Part shown: positions 28,851-64,000 of the stretch, in pieces | How the letters are laid out: each line of letters opens with the position of its first letter | Numbering within the stretch: the first letter of the stretch is position 1 | Source of the DNA: Amorphochlora amoebiformis | Lineage: Eukaryota > Cercozoa > Chlorarachniophyceae | Direction: 5' to 3' | Assembly (NCBI GenBank): GCA_054601695.1 | Contig: BAAHQB010000055.1 | Coordinates: 310,001-374,000, forward strand | Length of the DNA: 64,000 nucleotides | The notes under the pieces: model-generated | What the model was told of the DNA's origin: nothing | Database searches by the model: none | What the model saw: the letters and a program-made list of their open reading frames with translations, nothing else | Made by a program: the position numbers and the translations under genes

Positions 28851-30054
28851 CTACTCAAAGTAGCCGTGGCCGGATGCCTGGCCTCCGTGTGTCATATCCA
28901 TGAAGAGGAGGTCTCTGTAGGTCGGGAGGGTCCATAGGGAAGCGGGGGTCTCAGCCTCAGCTTGGTCGACAGTCTCACGAAGCTCGACCATAGTCTCAAG
29001 ACGAAGGTGACGAGCAACGTTTCCTCTCTTCTGCTCACTCTCTTCCGCGTGGATAGCTGAGATTCCATGCTTGATCTTCTCAACTGCAGCGTGGAGGTCG
29101 GAGAGGGTATTCCCTTCGGCCTCCTTGACTGCCGGGATCACGTGCTGGTTGAGCATATCTATCATGCAAAGGGCCTCCATCTCGACAGTTCCAACGTAGT
29201 GATCGATTAGGGCAGTCTGGCGAGCAGCGCACTCCTCAGGCGCGAGAACCTTCATTTTGGAGAAGAGCTCCACGTTCTTGGGGGATGTGAGGGTGCAGAT
29301 AGCATCAACACCAGAGTCGATGCGCCAGACACCACGATCGGTGAGCATCTGCTGGTTGGCCTCGTCGTAGTTATCACCGTTGAAGATGACCTTCCAGTGT
29401 TCATTAAGAGCCTCAGACGCAACCTCCTTTGGACTAGCGCCGCCCTCGATCTTGTCGGCGAAGATTCCAAACGCCTCGGCGGTGAAAGTGTTCAGTACGG
29501 TGTTAACAAGAGAAACGTTTTGAGATGATCCAACGGCGCGGAACTCGAAACGGTGGCCACCGTAGGGGAACGGGGATGTACGGTTGCGATCCTCAGCCGG
29601 GACGCTCAAACTACCGAGGCACTCAACGCCGAGAGAAAGGTCTTTGATGGAAGGGCTGTAAGGCGCATCGGATCCATTCTTGAACCCCTCAAGATATGTT
29701 GTCATATCGTCTCCAAGATATGTAGAGACAATAGCAGGAGGAGCTTCGCAAGCTCCGAGGCGGAAGTCGTTACCCTACATCATGAGACAGTACATTTTAG
29801 AGAGCCCCCGAGTACGTGGATATTTTCGGCTTTAAGGGTGGTACCGGGGATGCAATGGCCGCGCGCATGAGGTCACCATGCTTGTCAACACCTGAGACGA
29901 TAGCAGCCATGATGGTAGCGAACATGGAGTCGTTGCCAGAGGCCTGTGTAACCTAAGCAATCGTATGCGACTATTAGAATACTTAAAAATACACGTACGA
30001 TAGGAATCATCAATAAAAGAATAACTTGGTATTATGTATATATAAGTACATATG

Positions 30055-30098
<44 letters not shown>

Positions 30099-30137
30099 CA
30101 TGTTGAAAACAAATATATACATACTTATATCTGTATA

Positions 30138-30190
<53 letters not shown>

Positions 30191-30283
30191 GTATATATCG
30201 CAAATTATTGTAAATGATACACATGCAGGCATATAAAAAAGTGCACACATATATCTGTGAATTTAAGATTGACCGTGTATATA

Positions 30284-30325
<42 letters not shown>

Positions 30326-30747
30326 CATATTTATATATATTTACATATATATATATATACACACACACACATATATATATATATGTATATATATAACATA
30401 TATATCATAATTAGTTGAAAACAAATTATATACATGCTAACACCTGTACATAATATTACATATATATATATATATATATATATATGTATTCGCAAATTAT
30501 TGTAAATGATACACATGCAGGCATATAAAAACGCATGCATCTGTGAATTTGATTCACCGTGTATATGTATTATGTGTACATGAATAGATATAAATATATA
30601 TATATTTATATATAATATAAATTATGAATATCTATGCAGAAAATGCACACATCCACACAGACGTAATGACACACACATGTTTATAACCTAAATATATTTA
30701 ATTACATAAAAAAATATTGCAAAAAAACTTACGTACATTTATACATG

Positions 30748-30784
<37 letters not shown>

Positions 30785-32292
30785 TGTACACGTACATGTA
30801 TGTATGCTCAAGTAAAATAACCTGGTTGACGTTCAGAAGGTTAATTCCATCGGTGGTGGCAACGGACCAGTTGTTGTGCTTCCCGCTTCCGTTGACGTTG
30901 TTGAAGGGCTTCTCTTGAAGAAGAGCGGCAAGACCGAACTGAGCTGCAACCTGGGTGAAGCAAATTTAGAATTGATTTTCATGTAAATGGATTAGAATTA
31001 GAATTGATTTTCATGTAAATGGATTAGAAAACGATTAGATTACCTCTTCAATAATCTGCATCACGATCACGTTCTGGTCAATCTGGGTGGTCACAGATCC
31101 GAAAAGCGGCGCAAACTCGTACTGGTTGGGGGCAACCTCCCTGTGGCGGGTACGAAGAGGGATTCCAAGCTGGAAACATTGGCGTTGGATCTCAGCCATG
31201 CACGCGAGGGCGGGGGTTGTGGTACTGGGAGGGGCCATGTAATGGTCACACATCTCCTGACCACGGGGAGCGTCCTTACCGATCACGGTACGACCTGCCA
31301 GATTTCACACGCTGAATACAACAATTTGATACAGCATACGATTTTGTCCTACCAGTTAGCTGGAGGTCCATTCGCTGGTTGTAAAACTCACGGGGGATGA
31401 GGAAGATCTCCTGCTCAAGACCAATGTTGGTCTGGAGACCCGGGACGTCCCACCCGAGGGTGCTCAGGAGGCGCTTACCCTCGCGATTAAGGGCGTCAAC
31501 CTGAAGCAAACTCAGATTTACTCCTCGTCCGAAAACACACCTCTACAACCAACACTTTAATCTTACCGAACGGAGGAGCGGAGTTTTCTCGTCGAGGGCG
31601 TAGCCATAGTATGACACGAAGCACGAAGGGATGAAAATGGTATCCTCGCGAAGCCAGATGTGCGAAGTAGGGTCGACCTTGAGATAACCACCGGCGGTGT
31701 GGGTGGCGCGGAGACCACCGTTGGGATAAGAAGAACTGATTGGGGTTTTATGAAAGTGAGATTTGAAAGAGTGGGGATGATAAGCTTCTACCCATCAGTT
31801 TCCCCCGCAAGCAGGTCCTTGCCCTTCAAGTCCCACACGGCCTTGTTGTCAGAGTCAAACTTGAAGAAGGCGTTCTGCACTTGACCCGAGAGACCATGAC
31901 GGACACCCGACGAGGCCATGGGCTACAAGAACAAACAAACGTTGGTCTTAAAAAAATATCCTACCCACCCCTTTCTGCTCAATGACAATATGTCGTACCT
32001 GGAACCAATGGCAAAATGAGGTCGCACCGTTATCGACGGCCCAGTTGAGGACGGCCTTGGCGACTTTGTCCGCTGAATCCGGGCTCATGGTCCAGTCTGG
32101 AGAGTTAAGGGTCCCTGACGGCAAGCCAACAGCCGTGAGATATTCGTCGGCCACGGTGCCTTTGAATACGTGTGATCCAAAGTGGTCGATTTCTGCCTTG
32201 GAGACTCCCATGGAGAAAAATCGAACGCCGGCTGCGGGGCGGGCCGCAATGGCGGCGCGACGGATGGTGTTTCCACTACGAGCGAGCAACAT
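28851..32292 (-). CDS. glnN: glutamine synthetase type III, mitochondrial-type presequence
   Basis: Catalyses ATP-dependent ligation of ammonia to glutamate. Eight exons join in phase to 717 residues, the usual GSIII length: 31999-32292, 31792-31922, 31567-31735, 31353-31500, 31044-31294, 30822-30950, 29845-29952 and 28851-29774 (stop TAG). Family motifs in order: the N-terminal GSIII block with [27 protein letters not shown] (about residue 227), [12 protein letters not shown] (about 300), [17 protein letters not shown] (about 344-360), then the catalytic domain with [17 protein letters not shown]. The first 28 residues ([26 protein letters not shown]) are Arg/Ala-rich without acidic residues, as in a mitochondrial targeting peptide. 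One intron is only 56 bp; the longest (29953-30821) holds (TA)n and a duplicated block. No frameshift or lost motif was seen. It is divergent from the gene at 32670. Confidence 0.97.
30095..30575. repeat. duplicated block inside a glutamine synthetase intron
   Basis: A block containing GTTGAAAACAAAT, a (TA)n run, GCAAATTATTGTAAATGATA and CACATGCAGGCATATAAAAA occurs at about 30095-30285 and again at about 30412-30575. A separate tandem of about 32 bp (GAATTGATTTTCATGTAAAT...) follows at about 30969-31030 in the next intron. Confidence 0.9.
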
Positions 32293-32669
32293 GGTCTATC
32301 TGCGCACTTATGTGAAAGACGACACGGTGGTGTGAGCTGTCGAAGCGAAAAATTCCGAAATATTATTTCGAACGGAGATTTTCAAGAAAAGCAGTTCCCT
32401 ATTCTCAAAACCATGCTCCTGACAACATCCAATTCATGCTCCTGACAATCTACGACGATTTTGGGTCGTGGTGGATCCCTGTAAATCCCTGTGAATAATC
32501 CCAAGGAGCCCCAGTAAAAATCGGCTAAAAGCCGGGGGTTCCTCATTTTCGAACTCCATCAAGCTCCAGGAGATTCCAGTCACCAATTTCTTTTTTGGCA
32601 GAATCACCTTGTTTCAGTCTATTCAACTAAGGTGATTTTGAGCTAAACATTCAAGGCTTCAACTGGATA
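32293..32669. promoter_or_regulatory. intergenic region between two divergent genes
   Basis: About 380 bp of non-repetitive sequence separates the ATG of glutamine synthetase (minus) from the ATG at 32670 (plus), so it should hold both promoters. I see no clear TATA box or other named element; the assignment rests on position alone. Confidence 0.4.
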
Positions 32670-33049
32670 ATGGCGGCCTACAGGGGTGTGGGAGTGCCTT
32701 TTGGGCTGGTGGCTATGGGGCTTCTAATTTCCATGAGTGTGTGGAGCACAGAGATAGCTCGAAGTAATTTCGGGTTAGAACGACCATCTTCTGATAACTA
32801 TTTCGGCTTTGAAGATGAGGGCTGGGTAGTTGTGCTGCAATGTTAGAAACGAAGACATTTTGAACCACGTGGGAATATACTTTGAATGAAGTTTTTGTCC
32901 ATTCGATTTTTTTTGGGTGTTTTTGATGGTCGAGGTAGGGTTGTTCCGATTGTTGAGAGGCTGGGTTCGGATGCTCAAGAGCTTGTGGTGGCGGGTATGT
33001 GAATGAATGTCTCAGGAAAAATACATATAATATAATATATATGTATTTA

Positions 33050-33080
<31 letters not shown>

Positions 33081-33084
33081 GTCT

Positions 33085-33128
<44 letters not shown>

Positions 33129-33138
33129 TATTATATGT

Positions 33139-33221
<83 letters not shown>

Positions 33222-33316
33222 TTATATATATTTATTATATATATATATATATAAATATATATATATAATATGTATATATAATATGTATCCAAAGAGTACA
33301 CACATACTCGCAGTAT

Positions 33317-33363
<47 letters not shown>

Positions 33364-33371
33364 ATATAATA

Positions 33372-33418
<47 letters not shown>

Positions 33419-33455
33419 GTGTACATATATATATATCTATACACACACACATGTA

Positions 33456-33486
<31 letters not shown>

Positions 33487-33610
33487 ATATATTATATATA
33501 TATATATATATATGTTGTATATACAAATATATGTACATATATATAAATGTAAAACACACATTGTTTATATTCTATGCAGATTTGTCAATATATGTGTGTA
33601 TAATATTAAC

Positions 33611-33645
<35 letters not shown>

Positions 33646-33775
33646 ATATTATGTATACATATATACATGCGTTCTCTGATATATATATATATGTATATAT
33701 ATATTCTAATGTGTATATATAAGATATACATATCTATGTATACACACATACACACACACACATATATATATATAT

Positions 33776-33818
<43 letters not shown>

Positions 33819-33889
33819 TACACATTCCCACCCGGAAGCGACGACCCAAAAAAACAAAACAAATTTTCACCCGAAAAAATCCTTCTTAA
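32670..33889 (+). CDS. small single-pass membrane protein with basic tail, unrecognised
   Basis: Three phase-0 exons (32670-32825, 32935-32994, 33818-33889, stop TAA) give 95 residues. The protein starts [19 protein letters not shown], with one hydrophobic helix at about residues 9-26, then an acidic stretch (YFGFEDEGW). It ends with a basic tail through [15 protein letters not shown] and [19 protein letters not shown]. Donors GTAGTT and GTATGT are good; the third acceptor follows (TA)n. If the first donor is not used, exon 1 runs on to a stop at 32846 (58 residues). The layout suggests a small organelle or ER membrane protein, but no family was recognised. Confidence 0.5.
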
Positions 33890-34255
33890 ATTCCTGGAAA
33901 AACTGCTCAAAATGTCGGCCAAATAACACGAAAAATCCTGACGAAGATAGCTGGTAATCCGCCGGTCTACCTGCCTGCCTCTGTGTCTGAGTGTGTGTAT
34001 CTATCTCTTCGAATCGCCTTTGCCTGTGTTTTCGTGCTTGTGTGCGTGTGTGTGTGTGTGTATCTACACATATTCATGCATGTATGTCTGATAATGTATT
34101 CACATTTATATATACTCTCTGCTCTCTCTCCCACCTCTCTCTCTCTCCCTCTCCTCTCCCCTCTGCCTCTCTCTCTCTCCTCTCCCCTCTCTCTCTTTTC
34201 CCTCTCTCTTCTCCTCCTATCTCTCTCTTTCATGCTCTTTCTTAGTTTATTTAAG

Positions 34256-47489
<13,234 letters not shown>

Positions 47490-47555
47490 CTCCTTTGTCC
47501 ACGCTCAAGTCAAGAAGTCAAAATCGAAGTTTTGGCTTAAGGTTATATACATATG

Positions 47556-47596
<41 letters not shown>

Positions 47597-47632
47597 GTGT
47601 ATCTATATTAAGTTAATAGATACATGTATTTA

Positions 47633-47682
<50 letters not shown>

Positions 47683-47692
47683 AAACATACAT

Positions 47693-47729
<37 letters not shown>

Positions 47730-47806
47730 ATATATATATTTATATATATACATGTACTTATGATAAATACAGGTAGTAAATCACATTCATATATATGTAC
47801 ATATGT

Positions 47807-47844
<38 letters not shown>

Positions 47845-47879
47845 GTCTATATTCTTGTATATAAAATGCCTTCTTTATC

Positions 47880-49205
47880 TCTAACCCTAACCTCAACCCT
47901 AACCCTAACCCTAACCCTAACCCTAACCCTAACCCTAACCCTAACCCTAACCCAAATCCTAATTAGGTTAGGTTAGCCTTAATGTTGGTTCTAGGGTTGA
48001 GGTTAGGGTTATGTTAGGGTTAGGGTTAGATTTTGGTTAGGATTAGGGTTAGGTTTAGGGTTAAGTGGGCTGGGTCTAGGGTTAGGGTTAGGGTTAGGTT
48101 AGGGTTAGGGTTGGAATTAGGTTAGGATTAGAGTTAGGGTTAGATTAAGGGTTAGGCTAGGGTTAGGGTTGGGTCTAGGGTTAGGGTTTGGTCTAGGGTT
48201 AGGGTTAGGGTTAGATTAGGGTTAGGGTTAGATGTAGCTTAGGATTAGGGTTAGGGTCAGGTTTAGGGTTAGGTTAGGGTTAGGGTTGGGTCTAGAGTTA
48301 GGGTTAGGGTTAGGGTCAGGTCAGGGTTAGGGTTCTGTTAAGGTAACTTCAGGGCGGTTATGAGGTTGAATGTATTAAAAATATATTTTAAGAGGTTAGG
48401 ATTACGGTTAGGGTTAGCCCTAACCTTAATCCTAGACCAAAACCTAACCCTAACCTAACCCTAAACCTAACCCTAGCCCTAGTCCTAACTTAACTCTAAC
48501 CCTAACCCTAACCTAACCCTAATCCTAACCCTAGACTCCTAAGCCTAACCTAATCCTAAACCTAACCCTAATCCTAACCTAACTCTCCCTAACTCTAACC
48601 TAACTCTAACCCTAAGCCTAGACCCTAACCCTAACCTAACTCTAACCCTAAGCCTAGACCGAGCCCTAGCCTAACCTAACCCTAGACCTAAACCTAACCC
48701 TAATCCTAACTCTAACCTAACTCCAACCCTAACCCTAACCCTGATCCTAGACCCAACCCTAAGCCTAACCTAACCCTAAACCTAACCCCTAATTTCTCAC
48801 CGAACCCTAACCGTAACCCTAACCACGCTTAAACCATAACCCTAAACCCAACCCTAACCCTAACCTGACCCTAAACCTAACCCTAGCCCTAATCCTAACC
48901 TAACTATAACCCTAACCCTAACCCTAGACTCAACCCTAGGCCTAACTTAACCCTAAACCTTACCCTAGCCCTAATCCTAACCTAACCCCAGCCCAACCTA
49001 ACCCTAACTAGACCCAACCCTAACCCTAACCTTAACCTAACCCTAACCCTAACCTAGCCCTAACCTTAATCCTAACCTAGCTCTAACCCTATCCCTAACC
49101 CTAACGCTATTCCTAACCCTAGATCCAACTCTAACCCTAATCTAACCCTAACCCTAATTCTAAGCTAACCCCAACCCTAACCCTAACCCTAACCCTAAGG
49201 CCCAA
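47880..49205. repeat. telomere-type arrays, CCCTAA / TTAGGG / CCCTAA
   Basis: CCCTAA repeats at 47880-47955, TTAGGG-type from about 47965 to 48415, then CCCTAA-type to 49205. The switch near 48408-48424 is head-to-head (TTAGGGTTAG next to CCCTAACC); the one near 47960 is tail-to-tail. It lies downstream of the O-fucosyltransferase-like gene and may belong to the unresolved 3' part of the minus-strand gene starting at 50537. Confidence 0.93.
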
Positions 49206-49391
49206 TCTCTAATCGAATCAAGTATTTGCTCGTATTCCGGAGGTTTTATAGGTTATGAACCCCAAGAGTTTAATATCTGTCTTTTTAAGTTGATATTATA
49301 TGCAAACATGTTTGCATAAGTGAATAATGTATGTATGTTTGTGTGTCTGCGTACATATATCTATTTATTATATCTATTTATCTATCTATAC

Positions 49392-49431
<40 letters not shown>

Positions 49432-49576
49432 CATACATACATGTATAATATGTATACATATATATATATATATGTATGTATAATACAGGAGAAAATGGAA
49501 TCCAACCTTCGTATGTGTGTATATTTATATATATACAACATAAGTGTTGTTGCATTCATACACATGCATACGTAAC

Positions 49577-49734
49577 AAATATATCCGGGTGGAAAAAATA
49601 AAAGAGAAGTGTATAACTGTCGTGTTTATACTCACACATATGTGTATATATATATACATAAATATGTATATATATATGTTGTATATATGTATATATATAT
49701 ATACATACATATATATATATATATATATATTTAA

Positions 49735-49765
<31 letters not shown>

Positions 49766-49782
49766 CATCCACACATACATAT

Positions 49783-49842
<60 letters not shown>

Positions 49843-50170
49843 GTTACGTATGCATTAATTTTGTACATACAGATTTGAAATTTATACTAGTAATGTATAA
49901 TATATATATATATATATATGTGTCCACATATAGATAAAATATATATTTATATATCCTTGTTACATATATATATATTCGTACAAACATATTTGGATTTATA
50001 ATATATATATATATATATATATACATCCACAAATATATGGATATATATATATATATATATTTGAATTTACCTCATAGGGACGGGAAAGTCGAGTTTTTCG
50101 GCTGACGTTATCATAAAATTACAACTGGAGAATAAGGTTGGACAAGTATATACATATATATATATATGTA

Positions 50171-50205
<35 letters not shown>

Positions 50206-50537
50206 GATGTACACATACAAACATACATATATATATATATATATTATATGCATATATATATATATATATATAAATATATACATATATATATATATATAAT
50301 AATAATAAGTATATATATATAGATAGATACAATCAGTATATATACGTACTACAAATATAAATATGAAAACACGATACATGTATGATAGTATACACACACA
50401 TAATACATATACAACCTTCCATATGTATTGCTATCCGACCGAAAGCTTAACATTATTTTGACAATTTCTTCGTCAGAAGGCAGTCCCTGTTCGGGTTCCA
50501 TGGATGATCCACCAGCTTTACCCCCATCACTGTCCAC
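49577..50537 (-). CDS. 5' part of an unidentified gene
   Basis: The first exon 50416-50537 starts [20 protein letters not shown] and continues [20 protein letters not shown], acidic and clearly non-repetitive. It splices in phase (donor GTTGTA; acceptor CTTATTCTCCAG) to 50071-50124 ([17 protein letters not shown]), which has a good donor GTAAATT. A third possible exon is 49577-49616 ([13 protein letters not shown]), in phase but less sure. Later exons were not found. The gene follows FANCL on the same strand with about 700 bp between. I do not recognise the family. Confidence 0.5.
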
Positions 50538-51238
50538 TCTCGAAATCCGATTTTACTGCTTGGACCTCCATGTTTAGATGTGCAGCTTGTCACGCTCAAA
50601 GACAATTTCAAGAGTCTTCTTAATGTATGAGATAATTTTCAAAAGTAACATGTTACCATCATGATGTTTAAGCGTTGGCGTGTATTATGCATGCTGAGAT
50701 GCTCCAAATGGATGTGGTTCTGAGTTGCGCGTGTTCGCTGCACATAGACTACTAGATAGACGAACTATTCACATTTCAAGCAGGCGGACAATGGCAGTCT
50801 AGGCAGTAATGTGTGCTAGCTAATGAAAGGTTCGAAGATATTTCTTAAATAAGTGAATTATATAATCTAGATAATTTTCGTACACATCGTCTACGATATA
50901 TCTCAGGCCCTAGTACTATGATATTGACATCTGTGCACGCACATAATCTAGGAAGTATAAAGCCAGACTCTGGCACCAGTGGCATGCACTAATGCGACAT
51001 GCCTATGGTGTGTCACGGATATCGATGTGTGTGACTACAATCTAAAGTCTTGTTACTCTTGTACTCCAGACAACACTAAAATTATGAGTAAAATACTGTT
51101 TCGCGGGCAGGTCTTGACTCTTGTAATTACAGAAACTAGTTATTCGAAAGCTGATAACTTGAGTTACCGAGCTAATTATCAGCAGAATGATGAGTCAAGT
51201 TGCTATCTGATGACAGTCTGGTCTACCTATATACAGAC
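50538..51238. other. intergenic stretch without supported gene
   Basis: Ordinary-complexity AT-rich DNA between the FANCL stop and the ATG at 50537. A plus-strand open stretch at 50979-51242 begins only with GTG and has no homology I can see, so I leave it out. Confidence 0.5.
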
Positions 51239-63850
<12,612 letters not shown>

Positions 63851-64000
63851 CACTCTCCGTTCTGTATCTCCGCTATGCTCTCTCCTCTCTATCGCTCAAA
63901 ATTGTCTTCTTTACGTGTCAATGATGCACTCCCTCAGCTTTTAACCCCTTCTACCGCCCGAGAAAAGAAAGACGGTTGAGGAAATAGAATACCTTCCCTG

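Noticed and set aside
50071-50124. Plus-strand P-loop-like TGKSS open stretch
   Set aside because: It is antisense to an exon with better splice sites and matching phase on the minus strand, and has no partners on the plus strand.

Overview
The window comes from the nuclear genome of a unicellular eukaryote, most likely an alga or other protist. The genes are cut into many small exons joined by GT-AG introns, the genetic code is standard, and there are no prokaryotic signals. The visible repertoire (mitochondrial-type glutamine synthetase III, a calflagin-like EF-hand protein, FANCL, an O-fucosyltransferase-like enzyme, a di-iron hydroxylase) is common in protists, but I cannot name the species. 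Most of the 64 kb is simple repeat: (TA)n tracts, pyrimidine tracts, and degenerate TTAGGG/CCCTAA telomere-type arrays. Almost all of these repeats turn out to be intron. Exons were recognised as short non-repetitive islands with AG before, GT after, one open frame, and a codon phase that fits the neighbouring islands.

Layout. 1-6.3 kb (+): a multi-pass membrane protein of unknown family, cut by the window edge. 6.3-9.2 kb (+): a basic proline-rich protein with a 25-residue tandem repeat. 11.6-23.8 kb (-): a fatty-acid-hydroxylase/sterol-desaturase superfamily enzyme in about 15 exons; one of its introns is a 2.4-kb telomere-type array and another holds CT-rich tracts. 24.6-26.6 kb (+): a calflagin-like EF-hand protein in nine exons, divergent from the desaturase. 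27.0-27.5 kb (-): a possible small gene. 28.9-32.3 kb (-): a complete type III glutamine synthetase, eight exons, 717 residues, with a mitochondrial-type presequence. 32.7-33.9 kb (+): a small one-pass membrane protein, divergent from it. 34.3-47.5 kb (+): an O-fucosyltransferase-family protein in about 19 exons separated by telomere-type, (TA)n and CT-minisatellite introns. 47.9-49.2 kb: telomere-type arrays in both orientations. 50.1-50.5 kb (-): the first exons of an unidentified gene. 51.2-63.9 kb (-): FANCL, the RING E3 ligase of the Fanconi anaemia pathway, in about 19 exons.

The genes do not form an obvious pathway; they are ordinary housekeeping and signalling genes. The striking point is the architecture. 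Telomere-type repeats form whole introns in at least three genes and in places supply the splice-site bases themselves. A four-copy, tRNA-headed SINE-like family sits only in introns. At least one FANCL exon appears to read through a (TA)n tract.

Limits: every exon boundary was assigned by eye. In such AT-rich DNA a few phase-compatible islands are certainly chance, and these are flagged.
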